Position numbers and translations under genes: made by a program. A DNA stretch of 64,000 nucleotides from Microbacterium sp. ProA8 (GTDB taxonomy: Bacteria; Actinomycetota; Actinomycetes; Actinomycetales; Microbacteriaceae). How positions within the stretch are numbered: the stretch's first letter is position 1; each line of letters begins with the position of its first letter. Below are positions 8,813 through 17,885 of the stretch, in pieces. Below the pieces are notes generated by a model. It saw nothing but the letters and a program-made list of their open reading frames with translations. It was not told the origin of the DNA and made no database searches. Location of the stretch: contig NZ_CP157000.1 in NCBI RefSeq assembly GCF_039905635.1, positions 3,782,001 to 3,846,000 of the forward strand. The letters run 5' to 3'.

Positions 8813-9672
8813 GCACTTCGACGCCGCAGACGCCGCTGCTCGACATCAAGGACCTCGTCGTGGAGTACCCGGGCAAGGGCTTCCGCGCCCAGCCGTTCCG
8901 GGCGCTCAAGGGCGTCTCGCTCGACATCCTGCCGGGCGAGACCGTGGGGCTGGTGGGCGAGTCCGGATCGGGCAAGACGACGCTGGGCCGGGCGGCCCTG
9001 GGCCTCGCACCCGTCACCGAGGGCTCCATCACGTACGAGGGCAAGGAGATCGCCCACCTCAAGCGGCAGGCGCGGCGCGCGCTCAGCTCCGAGATCCAGG
9101 TGGTGTTCCAGGACCCGTACTCGTCCCTCAACCCGTCGATGACGATCGAGCAGATCCTCACCGAGCCGCTGACCGCGGCCGGCGTCGCCGGGAAGGAGGC
9201 GAAGACCCGCGTGCACGACCTGCTCGACCAGGTCGGCCTCCCCGCGGACTCGCGCGGGCGCCTGCCTCGCGAGTTCTCGGGCGGCCAGCGCCAGCGCGTC
9301 GCGATCGCCCGCGCCCTCGCCCTGCGGCCGCGCCTCATCGTGTGCGACGAGCCGGTGTCGGCGCTCGACCTCTCGACCCAGGCGCGCGTGCTCGACCTGT
9401 TCATCGACATCCAGGACCGCACCGGCGTCGCCTACCTGTTCGTGACGCACGACCTCGCGGTGGTGCGCCACATCAGCCACCGGGTGGCCGTGATGTACCG
9501 CGGCGAGATCGTCGAGTCGGGCGACGGCGAGCGTGTCACGTCGCAGCCGGAGCACCCGTACACGCAGCGCCTGTTCATGGCCGCTCCGGTCCCCGACCCC
9601 GACAAGCAGCAGGAGCGCCGCATCGCCCGGCGCGCCCTGCTCGCCTCCGAGGCGGCCGCCGGCGCCGTCTGA
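8809..9672 (+). CDS. ABC transporter ATP-binding protein, DppF type
   Basis: 287 residues with Walker A GESGSGKTT, signature FSGGQRQRV, Walker B LIVCDEPVSALD and the C-terminal HPYTQRL extension of oligopeptide-type ATPases. It should pair with the ATPase half of the preceding fusion to form the nucleotide-binding dimer. Coupled to it by an ATGA overlap. Last gene of the transporter block; a strong hairpin follows at 9679-9725. Confidence 0.92.
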   Translation: MSTSTPQTPLLDIKDLVVEYPGKGFRAQPFRALKGVSLDILPGETVGLVGESGSGKTTLGRAALGLAPVTEGSITYEGKEIAHLKRQARRALSSEIQVVFQDPYSSLNPSMTIEQILTEPLTAAGVAGKEAKTRVHDLLDQVGLPADSRGRLPREFSGGQRQRVAIARALALRPRLIVCDEPVSALDLSTQARVLDLFIDIQDRTGVAYLFVTHDLAVVRHISHRVAVMYRGEIVESGDGERVTSQPEHPYTQRLFMAAPVPDPDKQQERRIARRALLASEAAAGAV

Positions 9673-9678
9673 CGACTC

Positions 9679-9725
9679 GGATGCCGCAGCCCGGCCCGTC
9701 CCGTGGGTGGCGGGCTGCGGCATCC
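9679..9725 (+). terminator. hairpin after ABC operon
   Basis: A perfect 15-bp stem, GGATGCCGCAGCCCG with its complement at 9711-9725, encloses a 17-base GC-rich loop, seven bases after the ATPase stop. T-rich sequence follows loosely (TCCTCCTGACCCTCCTTTC). It could terminate or attenuate transcription before the GH3 gene. The stem also contains the GGATGCC word that recurs across the window. Confidence 0.5.
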
Positions 9726-9763
9726 GTCCTCCTGACCCTCCTTTCGAGAAAGAACCTCCCCCG

Positions 9764-12187
9764 ATGACCGACATCGCCACGCACCCCGACGCGGTGCGCC
9801 ACCTCGCTCCCCTGCTCGATCGCCTGACGCTCGAGCAGAAGGCGGCGCTCGTGCAGGGAGCCGACTTCTGGACCACCGTCCCGCTTCCCGAGATCGGGCT
9901 GCGTGCGATGACCCTGTCGGACGGCCCCGCGGGCGTCCGCGGCCCGCGGTGGGACGAGCGCGAGCCGTCGCTGAACCTGCCGTCGGGGTCGGCGCTGGCG
10001 GCGTCGTGGGACGTGGACCTGGCGTACCGGTACGGGGCGGCCGCGGCATCCGAAGCCCGCCGCAAGGGTGTCGACGTCGTGCTCGGCCCGACGATCAACC
10101 TGCATCGCTCTCCCCTCGGCGGCCGCCACTTCGAGTGCTTCAGCGAAGACCCGGAGCTCAGCGCGGAGCTCGCCGCCGCCTACGTGCGCGGCCTGCAGGA
10201 CAACGGCGTCGCGGCGACTCCGAAGCACTATGTCGCCAACGACTCCGAGACCGACCGCTTCACCGTCGACGTCCAGGTCGGCGAGCGGGCGCTGCGGGAG
10301 CTCTACCTCGCGCCGTTCGAACGCGCGGTCGAGGCGGGCGCCTGGACCCTCATGAGCGCCTACAACGCGGTCGACGGCGTCACGATGAGCGAGAACGACC
10401 TGCTCGAGACGCCGCTCAACTCCGAGTGGGGCTTCGACGGCGTCGTGATCAGCGACTGGACCGCGGTCCGCTCGCTCGACGCGGTGCCCGCCGCGCAGGA
10501 CCTCGCGATGCCCGGCCCCGCCCCCGCATGGGCCGACCTCGTCGCGGCGATCCGCGACGGGCGGCTGAACGAGGCAGACCTCGACCGCAAGGTGCTGCGC
10601 CTGCTGCTGCTCGCGGAGCGGGTCGGCGCACTCGGCGACGCCGCCCCGATCGAGCCCGCCCCGCTCGACGGCCCCGCCTTCGCGCGCGCCGCCGCGATCG
10701 AGGGCACCGTGCTGCTGCGCAACGAGGGCGTTCTTCCCGTGGATGCCGCCTCGCTCGGTCGCGTCGCCGTGATCGGTCAGAACGCGCGCGAGGCCCGGAC
10801 GCAGGGCGGGGGAAGCGCCACGGTGATCCCCGAAGCCGTGGTCTCGCCGCTCGACGCGATCCGCGCCGCCCTTCCGGGCGCCGACGTGCGGTACGAGATC
10901 GGCGCCGTCGTGCAGGAGGGCGTCGCCGACATCCCGCTGGCACACCTGCGCAACCCGGCGACGGGCGAGGCCGGCATGCGCGTCGCGTTCTTCGACGCCG
11001 ACGGCACCGAGCTCTTCGCCGAGAATCGCCGCTCGACCGCCCTGGTCTGGTTCGGCGGCGACGCCCCCATCGCGGCGAGCGCGACCGTCGTGTTCGAGAC
11101 GCTGTACACCCCCGCGGAGTCCGGCGACATCGAGCTCGGCTTCGCCGGCGCGAACCCGGGCCGGCTGTTCGTCGACGAGCGCCTCGTGCTCGACGACGCA
11201 CCCGTGATCGAGGGCTCCGACCTGGGCGCCGCGTTCCTCAACCCGCCGTCCCTCACCGCGACGGTGGCCGTCGAAGCCGGCCGCGAGACGGCCGTGCGGG
11301 TGGAGTTCACGCGCGCCGCCGCCGGTGCGCTGTCGGGCGCGCTCAGCGCCACGCTCGGCATCGCCCCCGAGCGCACCGATCCCGCAGCGCTCATCGCCCG
11401 TGCGGCGGCCGAGGCCGCGGCATCCGATATCGCCATCGTCGTGGTCGGCACCAACGCGAAGGTCGAGTCGGAGGGCTACGACCGCACCAGCCTCGACCTG
11501 CCCGGCCACCAGGACGACCTGGTGCGCGCGGTCGCGGCGACCGGCACGCCGACGGTCGTCGTGGTCAACGCGGGCTCGCCCGTCGTGCTCCCGTGGGCCG
11601 ACGACGTCGCGGCGGTGGTGCAGGGCTACTTCGGCGGGCAGGAGTTCGGGCACGCGATCGCCGACGTGCTCACCGGCGCCGCCGAGCCCGGCGGTCGCCT
11701 GCCCACGACGTGGCCGGCCGCGCTCGCGGACGTGCCCGTCACCGAGGTGGTGCCCACCGACGGCCGCCTCGAGTACCGCGAGGGCCTGCACATCGGCTAT
11801 CGCGCGTGGCTGAAGACGGATGCCGAGCCGGCGTTCCCGTTCGGCCACGGCCTCGGCTACACGACCTGGTCGTGGGGTGCGGCGCACCGCCAGGGCGACA
11901 CCCTCGAGGTGACGCTCACGAACACCGGCGATCGCGCCGGCAAGCAGGTCGTGCAGGTGTATGCCGAGCGGGCCGGCTCCGCGGTGGAGCGCCCCGTGCG
12001 CTGGCTCGTCGGGTTCGCGACCGTGCAGGCCGAGCCGGGCGAGACCGTCACCGCGCGGATCGCGGTGCCGGAGCGACGCCTCGCGCACTGGGACGGCGAA
12101 TGGGTCATCGAGCCCGGCGAGTACACGCTGCGCGCCGGCGCCTCGGTCGCCGACCTGCCGCTGTCCACACCGTGGAAGATGGGCTGA
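9764..12187 (+). CDS. glycoside hydrolase family 3 (beta-glucosidase/beta-xylosidase type)
   Basis: 807 residues, no signal peptide. The N-terminal barrel holds the KHY motif near 154-156 and the nucleophile Asp at 231 in VVISDW. The (alpha/beta)6 sandwich domain is interrupted near residues 400-540 by a PA14-like beta insert, and a fibronectin-like domain closes the protein. This is the layout of KdgF/BglX-like beta-glucosidases in which PA14 shapes the substrate pocket. Glucosidase, xylosidase and arabinosidase activities all occur in this group. The ATG follows GAGAAAGAAC, a weak ribosome site. It stands 91 bases after the ABC operon and probably acts on the imported oligosaccharide. Confidence 0.88.
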   Translation: MTDIATHPDAVRHLAPLLDRLTLEQKAALVQGADFWTTVPLPEIGLRAMTLSDGPAGVRGPRWDEREPSLNLPSGSALAASWDVDLAYRYGAAAASEARRKGVDVVLGPTINLHRSPLGGRHFECFSEDPELSAELAAAYVRGLQDNGVAATPKHYVANDSETDRFTVDVQVGERALRELYLAPFERAVEAGAWTLMSAYNAVDGVTMSENDLLETPLNSEWGFDGVVISDWTAVRSLDAVPAAQDLAMPGPAPAWADLVAAIRDGRLNEADLDRKVLRLLLLAERVGALGDAAPIEPAPLDGPAFARAAAIEGTVLLRNEGVLPVDAASLGRVAVIGQNAREARTQGGGSATVIPEAVVSPLDAIRAALPGADVRYEIGAVVQEGVADIPLAHLRNPATGEAGMRVAFFDADGTELFAENRRSTALVWFGGDAPIAASATVVFETLYTPAESGDIELGFAGANPGRLFVDERLVLDDAPVIEGSDLGAAFLNPPSLTATVAVEAGRETAVRVEFTRAAAGALSGALSATLGIAPERTDPAALIARAAAEAAASDIAIVVVGTNAKVESEGYDRTSLDLPGHQDDLVRAVAATGTPTVVVVNAGSPVVLPWADDVAAVVQGYFGGQEFGHAIADVLTGAAEPGGRLPTTWPAALADVPVTEVVPTDGRLEYREGLHIGYRAWLKTDAEPAFPFGHGLGYTTWSWGAAHRQGDTLEVTLTNTGDRAGKQVVQVYAERAGSAVERPVRWLVGFATVQAEPGETVTARIAVPERRLAHWDGEWVIEPGEYTLRAGASVADLPLSTPWKMG

Positions 12188-12210
12188 GCGAGCTTCCCGG
12201 CGTCCCGGGT

Positions 12211-12233
12211 GCGCGGCGGACCGAACGCCGCGC
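12211..12233 (+). promoter_or_regulatory. intercistronic hairpin
   Basis: A perfect 8-bp stem GCGCGGCG/CGCCGCGC with a seven-base loop in the 118-base gap between the GH3 and serine hydrolase genes. The rest of the gap is unremarkable. The stem could attenuate or stabilise the message. Confidence 0.35.
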
Positions 12234-12305
12234 ATCGCCCCGCGCCCGCCCTCGACCAGCTCGTCTCGACCACCGCGCCTCTCCCACCGCGCCGAAAGGA
12301 ATCCG

Positions 12306-13436
12306 ATGAAGGACCTCACCTCCGAGCGGCTGCAGGGCCGCGCCGACGAGCGCCTCGGCGAGATCGTCGCCCGCCTCGACGGCTACCTCGCCGCAGACCC
12401 GGATCTGTCGTTCCAGGTGGCCGCATTCCACGACGGCGTCGCAGTACTGGATGCCTGGGGCGGCCCGCACCTCGCCGAGGACTCGGTGATGGTGCCGTAC
12501 TCGGTCACGAAGAACACCATCGGCCTCTCCGTCGGGCTTCTGGTGGAGCGCGGCGAGCTCGACCTCGACGAACGCGTCGCGCACTACTGGCCCGAGTTCG
12601 CCGCGAAGGGCAAGGGCGCCGTCACGGTGCGTCAGCTGCTGTCGCACCAGGCGGGCATCCCGCAGGCGACCCCTCCCCTCACCTGGGAGGAGCTGCTGGA
12701 TCATCACGCCGCGGCCGAGCGGCTCGCCGCCAGCCCGCCGTTCTGGCACCCCGGCTCGGCCTTCGGCTATCACGCCGTCACGATCGGCAACCTCGGCGAC
12801 GAGCTCGTCTTCCGCGTGACCGGCCGCACGCTGCACGAGTTCTACGAGCAGGAGATCCGCGCTCCGCACGGCATCGACTTCTTCCTCGGCCTGCCGGCCG
12901 GCCACGAGGACCGACTGGTGCCGGTCCTGCCGATGATCCGTCCCGTGTCCGACACGACGGCGATGCAGCCGACCGCCATCGGCCTGCACACCTGGGTGAC
13001 ACCGGGGCCGCAGGTCGATCTCGCCAACGAGGAGGCGAGCTGGCGATACGGCCATCCCTCGGGTTCGGGCACCGGCACCGCGCGCGGACTGGCACGCCTC
13101 TTCGCCGCCGCCGTGACCGGCGTCGACGGCAACGCGCCGTTCCTCTCCGCCGACACCGTCTGGCAGATCGGCCAGCAGCAGGTGCACGGCATCGACGAAG
13201 TGCTGGGGCTGCCGGATCGCGCCCACGCGATCGTCTTCCAGAAGTCGACGTCCACGGTCGCGTTCGGCGGTCCGCGCGCATTCGGCCACGACGGCGCGAT
13301 GGGCGCGCTGGCCTGCGTCGATCCCGACACCGGCATCGCCTTCGCGTGGACCATCGCGCGGGGCGCATGGCCGGGCGGCGCCGACCCGCGCGCGGCCGCG
13401 CTCGCCGCCGAGCTCGGCCGCATCCTGCCGGCCTGA
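12306..13436 (+). CDS. serine hydrolase, class C beta-lactamase fold (candidate esterase)
   Basis: 376 residues with the S-x-x-K motif SVTK at 66-69, and a Tyr at 155 (GYH) in the position of the Y-x-N motif. The fold is that of class C beta-lactamases, DD-peptidases and family VIII esterases (EstB, LovD-like). There is no signal peptide, which argues against a beta-lactamase or cell-wall role, and it sits between GH3 and GH43 genes. An esterase that strips acyl groups from the imported glycoside is therefore the better guess. The ATG follows GAAAGGA at a good distance. Confidence 0.82.
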   Translation: MKDLTSERLQGRADERLGEIVARLDGYLAADPDLSFQVAAFHDGVAVLDAWGGPHLAEDSVMVPYSVTKNTIGLSVGLLVERGELDLDERVAHYWPEFAAKGKGAVTVRQLLSHQAGIPQATPPLTWEELLDHHAAAERLAASPPFWHPGSAFGYHAVTIGNLGDELVFRVTGRTLHEFYEQEIRAPHGIDFFLGLPAGHEDRLVPVLPMIRPVSDTTAMQPTAIGLHTWVTPGPQVDLANEEASWRYGHPSGSGTGTARGLARLFAAAVTGVDGNAPFLSADTVWQIGQQQVHGIDEVLGLPDRAHAIVFQKSTSTVAFGGPRAFGHDGAMGALACVDPDTGIAFAWTIARGAWPGGADPRAAALAAELGRILPA

Positions 13437-13468
13437 GCCATCCACCCCGCCCGATCCGAGAGAGACCC

Positions 13469-14977
13469 GTGACGACGCTGCACAACCCGCTGATCAACGG
13501 CTTCCACCCCGACCCCTCCGTCGTGGCCGTGGACGGCGTGTACTACCTCGCGACCTCGACGTTCGAGTACCTGCCGGGCATCCCGATCCACCGGTCCACC
13601 GACTTCGAGACGTGGGAGCTCATCGGGCACGTCGCGACGCGACCCGGACAGCTCGGCGTGGACGCCGTGCCGACGGGCGGCGGTGCGTGGGCTCCGACGA
13701 TCCGCCACCACGGCGGCGTGTTCCACCTCGTCATCACCGATGCGATGGGGCGGGGCATGCTGCACTTCACGGCGACGGACGCCGCCGGGCCCTGGAGCGA
13801 CGGCGACCTCCTGCGGAAGGCGGACGGCTCCGGCACGATCGAGGGCATCGATCCCGACATCGCCTGGGATGCCGCGGGCACCTGCTACGTCACCTTCTCC
13901 GGCCTGCAGCTGAGCGGCGCTCTGGATCCGAACCAGCCGGCGCACCTCGGCATCCAGCAGGTGCGGGTGGATCTCGCATCGCATCGGGCCCTCGAAGAGC
14001 CGCGCTCGCTCTGGTCGGGCACGGGGCTGATGTTCCCGGAGGCGCCGCACCTCTACGAGATCGAGGGCGCGTGGTATCTCCTGATCGCGGAGGGCGGCAC
14101 CGAGCGCGGTCACGCCATCTCGATCGCGCGGGGCGAGTCGCCCACCGGGCCGTTCACGGGAGCCCCGGACAACCCGCTCGTCTCGGCCCGGTCGACGCCG
14201 CGCCCGATCCAGAACACCGGTCACGGCGACCTCGTGCGCGGCCCCGATGGCGAGTGGCTCTGCGTGCTGCTCGGCGTGCGCCCGCGCAGCGGCACCCGTG
14301 CCTTCTCGGCGCTCGGCCGCGAGACCTTCGTGACACCGGTGACCTGGACCGGCGGGTGGCCATCGATCGCGCCGGTGGAGCTCGCCCCGCGTGAGGGCAC
14401 GCACGTCGAGATCGACTTCTCGGAGCCTCTCGACGGCGAGTGGATCGCGGTCCGCCGGCTGCCGGCCGACGTCTCGGCCCTCACCGACGGACGCCTGGTG
14501 CTGACCGCGGACGGCAGCACCCTCGCCGACCCGCAGCCGGTCTTCGTCGGACGCCGTCAGGAGCACCTGACCAACGAGGTCACGGTGGCTCTCGACGTCT
14601 CGAACGGCGTCGGCGGGCTCGCGGTCCGGTACGACGAGAGCTTCCGCATCGAGCTCGAGGCCGGTGGCGGGGCGATCACCGCCCGTGCAGTGATCGGCGG
14701 CTTGCGGCAGGAATGGGCGCATCCGCTGCGGGGCGGATCGGTCGCCCTCCACCTCGCTTCCCGCAGGCCGGTCGGCGGGGGCGGCATGCTTCCGACCAGC
14801 GACGTCTTCCATCTTTCCGCGACCGTCGACGGCGAGCGCATCGAGCTCGCCCGGATCGACGGGCGCTTCCTGTCGTCGGAGGTCACCGAGTCCTTCACCG
14901 GCCGCGTCATCGGTGTCTACGCCGTCGCCGGCGAGGTGGCCGTGTCGAGCTGGGTGGCCGACGGCGACGACGACTGA
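13469..14977 (+). CDS. glycoside hydrolase family 43 (beta-xylosidase/alpha-L-arabinofuranosidase type)
   Basis: 502 residues from a GTG with GAGAGAG six bases upstream. The N-terminal five-bladed propeller begins NPLINGFHPDPS, with catalytic base Asp15, the pKa-setting Asp128 in GIDPDI and the acid Glu191 in FPEAPHLY. The C-terminal half (about 310-500) is the concanavalin-like GH43_C2 domain that closes the pocket in exo-acting beta-xylosidases of subfamilies 11 and 12. It is intracellular, with the usual length for XynB-type enzymes. Together with GH3 and the ABC importer it suggests trimming of xylo- or arabino-xylo-oligosaccharides. Which pentose is released cannot be decided from sequence. 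Confidence 0.88.
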   Translation: MTTLHNPLINGFHPDPSVVAVDGVYYLATSTFEYLPGIPIHRSTDFETWELIGHVATRPGQLGVDAVPTGGGAWAPTIRHHGGVFHLVITDAMGRGMLHFTATDAAGPWSDGDLLRKADGSGTIEGIDPDIAWDAAGTCYVTFSGLQLSGALDPNQPAHLGIQQVRVDLASHRALEEPRSLWSGTGLMFPEAPHLYEIEGAWYLLIAEGGTERGHAISIARGESPTGPFTGAPDNPLVSARSTPRPIQNTGHGDLVRGPDGEWLCVLLGVRPRSGTRAFSALGRETFVTPVTWTGGWPSIAPVELAPREGTHVEIDFSEPLDGEWIAVRRLPADVSALTDGRLVLTADGSTLADPQPVFVGRRQEHLTNEVTVALDVSNGVGGLAVRYDESFRIELEAGGGAITARAVIGGLRQEWAHPLRGGSVALHLASRRPVGGGGMLPTSDVFHLSATVDGERIELARIDGRFLSSEVTESFTGRVIGVYAVAGEVAVSSWVADGDDD

Positions 14978-15040
14978 CGGATGCCGCGCACGGCGCTCGT
15001 CGCCTTCACGGCGCCCCGGCGACCCCGGCCCGTTCGGGGG

Positions 15041-15176
15041 GGGTCGCAACACGCGGCATCCCACCCCTCGTCGCGGCATGTCGTGCCACCCGAAGCCCGA
15101 GCCCGATCCTTCGCGGGTCGCAACACGCGACATCGAGCCCGCTGTAGCGGCGTGTCGTGCCACCCGATGCCCGAGC
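15041..15176. repeat. two-copy 62-bp intergenic repeat
   Basis: Units at 15041-15102 and 15115-15176 both begin GGGTCGCAACACGCG and end TGCCACCCGA(A/T)GCCCGAGC, with a variable middle. Each unit is loosely self-complementary (CGGGTNGCA at one end, TGCCACCCG at the other), as in REP elements. They fill most of the gap between the convergent GH43 and DUF1593 genes, and no ORF is credible there. Confidence 0.75.
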
Positions 15177-15199
15177 GGCGACGCGAGACGGTCGAGGCG

Positions 15200-16696
15200 C
15201 TAGGCGGCGGTGACGGTGAGGACCACGCGCTGGTACGCCTTGAGCGGGTACTCGGCGGCGTCGTCCGACGCCTCGGCGATGACGTGGATCGTGTCACCTG
15301 CGTGCGCGTCGGCCGGTACCTGCACGGTCGTCTCGGGCCCGTCGACGGCGGCGAGCGCGGCATCCGTCGTCCCTGCCTCCCCGTAGATCCACCAGCGCAC
15401 CTGCACGTCGTCGCCGTCGGGATCGTCGACCCGCGCCGACAGCCGCACGTCCTGGCCCGCTGCGACGCGGAGGTCGATGCCCTGCTCGATCGCGAGCGCC
15501 GGGTGGTGGTTGGCGTCTTCGAAGCGGGGCGTGACGCTCCAGCGCAGGCGCGCGGCGAAGTCGGCCTGCGCATCGGCGAACCAGCGCACCACCGACCCCT
15601 CGTCGCCGCGGGGACGACTGTTCGCCCAACCGCCGCCGGGATCGAAGGCCGCGTCGGCGAGACCCCAGGTGTCGGCACCCTCCGACGTCTGCTCATACCT
15701 GCCGCCCCACCCGCCGTACGACGGATGCTCGTGCCCGCGCAGGCCGGGAATCAGCAGGTTCAGCATGTTCGTGCTGTCGCCCTCCGAGATCCACTCGCCC
15801 GCGGGCTGCGGGTCGATCCACACCTTGTACCCCTGCGCGCGGAGCTCGTCGGCGGACAGTCCCGACAGGTGGAAGTAGTCGGTCATGTCGCCCGGCACCA
15901 TCTGCCGCCCATCGCCCCAGACGCGGTACAGCGCGCCGAGCGGGCCGACGCTCGTGACGTTGTCGCGCATCCACTCGGCGCTCAGCAGCCGGTGATCGGC
16001 GGCGGGGACGGTCCAGCGTGCCATGTAGCCCCACGCGAGCGTGGCGACCTCGATCACCCGGATGCCGGGCCACACGGGCGCGATGTAATCGTCGAACGTA
16101 CCGTCCTGCGAGGCGAACTTGGTGATGACCGCCTTCGCCGACACGGCGGCGTGCACGGCTTCCCACTCAGGGGTGTCGCGGAACCGCTCCTCGATCGACC
16201 GCAGCGCACGGGCGACGGTGCTCGGCCCCGCCCACAGCTGCAGGAAGACGGGCCCGGGGCGATCGTCCAGCAGCACGTCGGCGATGAGACGCGACCCGGG
16301 CGTCTCGGCAGAGGTGTCGCCCTCGAAGTCGACGTTGCCCTCGCGGATCACCGACCGCAGCCGCTCGGGGCTCGGGAAGCGCGGGTCGTGCGCGACGAGA
16401 TTCGCGTGCGCCTCCGCGTACGCGTCGACCGCGTCGTCGATGAACCTCTCGCCGGGCGCCCACCGCCATGACGTCTGCGGCTCGTCGTACTCGCGGTCGG
16501 GAAGGAAGAAGGTCGTGCCCGCTCCGTCGCCCCGCCAGTGGAACCGGCTGCTCGCGTAGATCAGGCCCTCGATCTCGACCTCGTTGCCGTAGAGCAGGAA
16601 CCGGATCATCGAGTTCAGGTCGTCGAGCTCCGGATCGGCGGTGACGATCGTCCGCGGCCGGGGAATCGTCGACGCGAACGGTGCGGGCGACGTCAT
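15200..16696 (-). CDS. DUF1593 nucleoside-hydrolase-like protein with C-terminal Ig-like domain
   Basis: 498 residues, no signal peptide. Residues 14-330 are the DUF1593 domain, a relative of inosine-uridine nucleoside hydrolases; TADPELDD at 19-26 is a variant of the D-x-D-x-x-x-D-D calcium site with the first Asp changed to Thr. Residues about 400-498 are the Ig-like domain found with DUF1593 (Sde0182 type). Family members are loosely annotated as cellulose-binding, but no activity is firmly established to my knowledge. The ATG overlaps the TGA of the preceding nucleoside hydrolase (ATGA), so the two are made together from a promoter that carries the apionate-regulon operator. A furanosidase acting on apiosides is a reasonable hypothesis. 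Confidence 0.8.
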   Translation of the reverse strand: MTSPAPFASTIPRPRTIVTADPELDDLNSMIRFLLYGNEVEIEGLIYASSRFHWRGDGAGTTFFLPDREYDEPQTSWRWAPGERFIDDAVDAYAEAHANLVAHDPRFPSPERLRSVIREGNVDFEGDTSAETPGSRLIADVLLDDRPGPVFLQLWAGPSTVARALRSIEERFRDTPEWEAVHAAVSAKAVITKFASQDGTFDDYIAPVWPGIRVIEVATLAWGYMARWTVPAADHRLLSAEWMRDNVTSVGPLGALYRVWGDGRQMVPGDMTDYFHLSGLSADELRAQGYKVWIDPQPAGEWISEGDSTNMLNLLIPGLRGHEHPSYGGWGGRYEQTSEGADTWGLADAAFDPGGGWANSRPRGDEGSVVRWFADAQADFAARLRWSVTPRFEDANHHPALAIEQGIDLRVAAGQDVRLSARVDDPDGDDVQVRWWIYGEAGTTDAALAAVDGPETTVQVPADAHAGDTIHVIAEASDDAAEYPLKAYQRVVLTVTAA

Positions 16697-17769
16697 GAGA
16701 GCACCCCGGGCTCCCCCGGGGTGACATGCGGGGCCGCCTGCCACCGCTCGAACTCGGCGAGCTTCAGGTACATGTCCTCGAACATCAGCCGCGTGTCGAC
16801 CCACGTGTACACCCGCATCGGACGACCGCCTTCAGCGTCGCGGTACGCCCCGTCCTCGCCGAGCGCCGGCGTCGGTCGCTCGACGTAACGGCTCGAGGAG
16901 GGATCCGGCTCGAACACCGACTGCAGCGCGGTGAGCAGCACCAGCGGGGAGTCGCCCAGGGCATAGGTCTCCGACGCACCACCCGCGTGGGACGCGACCA
17001 TGGCGCACACGTAGGCGACCTCGTCGTACAGATAGCGGCCGAGCGGTCCCGCCGCCGCGACCCGGAGTCGCAGCTCGGCATCCGACACGAGGCACTGCCG
17101 GTAGACGTCGCGCGGAACCTGCCAGAGCGGGATCGTCGAGTCGTTGAACACGACCTGCGCGGCGACCGGGTCGATGAGCAGGTTGTACTCGACCGACATG
17201 GGGTCGGGCGGCGGCACGGCGAGCCCCTCGTGCTCGGCCCCGCCGATCCACACGAGCGTCAGTCGCTCGGCGATCCGCGGGTCGGTGAGGTACGCCGAGG
17301 CGATGTCGGTCAGGCCGCCGCCGGCGACGTAGAAGAGCGGGCTCGAGACGTCGTCGCGCCGGGCCTCGGCGATGATGGCGTCGACGGCCGGCGCGGGCTG
17401 CGGGGTCGAGCGGTCGGGCAGGGGGTCGTCCGACCCCGCGACGATGACCTCCGTGGACGTGAGCCCCATCCGCGCGAACACGTCACGGGCGACGGCTTCG
17501 GCGTTCTGCGCGCTGCGGCCCGACGAGTCGAACGGGTCGTCGCCCCGCAGGTGCGAGGCCACGACGAGCCGGATGTCGACGCTCGTCGAGAGGAGGTGAT
17601 GCACCAGCTGGTAGAGGTCGTCGGGGTCGCCCGCGAAGTCGTTGTCGATGATGACGCGCGCACGCGGTCGGCCGGCGGGCGGGATCTGCTGCCACGGCGT
17701 CTCGCCCAGGCTCCAGGTGCGGGCGGGGCGGTCGGTCGGGCGGATGCTCCCGCTCGGAATCTGCGTCAT
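16693..17769 (-). CDS. nucleoside hydrolase superfamily protein
   Basis: 358 residues. DNDFAGDPDD at 42-51 is the Asp-rich Ca2+ site of the nucleoside hydrolase fold with two extra residues compared with the classic DTDPGxDD, so it is an outlier rather than a standard IunH or RihA enzyme. The enzymes of this family bind a ribofuranose cis-diol on calcium and hydrolyse the glycosidic bond. There is no signal peptide and no nucleotide-salvage gene nearby; instead it leads a two-gene operon with the DUF1593 gene under the operator at 17818-17835. The ATG at 17769 has AAAGGGAAG seven bases upstream. Substrate unknown; a branched pentofuranoside is proposed from context. Confidence 0.82.
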   Translation of the reverse strand: MTQIPSGSIRPTDRPARTWSLGETPWQQIPPAGRPRARVIIDNDFAGDPDDLYQLVHHLLSTSVDIRLVVASHLRGDDPFDSSGRSAQNAEAVARDVFARMGLTSTEVIVAGSDDPLPDRSTPQPAPAVDAIIAEARRDDVSSPLFYVAGGGLTDIASAYLTDPRIAERLTLVWIGGAEHEGLAVPPPDPMSVEYNLLIDPVAAQVVFNDSTIPLWQVPRDVYRQCLVSDAELRLRVAAAGPLGRYLYDEVAYVCAMVASHAGGASETYALGDSPLVLLTALQSVFEPDPSSSRYVERPTPALGEDGAYRDAEGGRPMRVYTWVDTRLMFEDMYLKLAEFERWQAAPHVTPGEPGVLS

Positions 17770-17813
17770 CGTCGACTTCCCTTTCGTCGCGGCGTCACGA
17801 ACGATCTCGTCGG

Positions 17814-17841
17814 AAACTGTAACACCGGTTGACCAATCGCG
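17814..17841 (-). promoter_or_regulatory. promoter with shared 18-bp operator (nucleoside hydrolase operon)
   Basis: On the minus strand TGGTCAACCGGTGTTACA (complement of 17818-17835) is one of three copies of the operator also seen at 19944 and 23147. A possible -10 CAGTTT (complement of 17814-17819) lies 17 bases after TCGCGA at the -35 position, so the operator fills the spacer as at the other two promoters. The start codon at 17769 is about 45 bases on. Confidence 0.65.
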
Positions 17842-17885
17842 ATCATCTGCGTGACGTGGGCCGTGACCCGCGCGACGTGCCGGCG

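Noticed and set aside
4374..9672. Peptide or nickel importer
   Set aside because: Family similarity allows it, but flanking GH2, GH3 and GH43 genes make an oligosaccharide more likely; kept only as an alternative.
8218..10098. Long minus-strand reading frame across the DppF region
   Set aside because: Runs across several genes and the hairpin with Arg/Asp-rich composition; not a gene.
16693..17769. Purine/pyrimidine nucleoside salvage hydrolase
   Set aside because: The Asp motif is non-standard and no salvage genes are present; salvage is possible but not the preferred reading.
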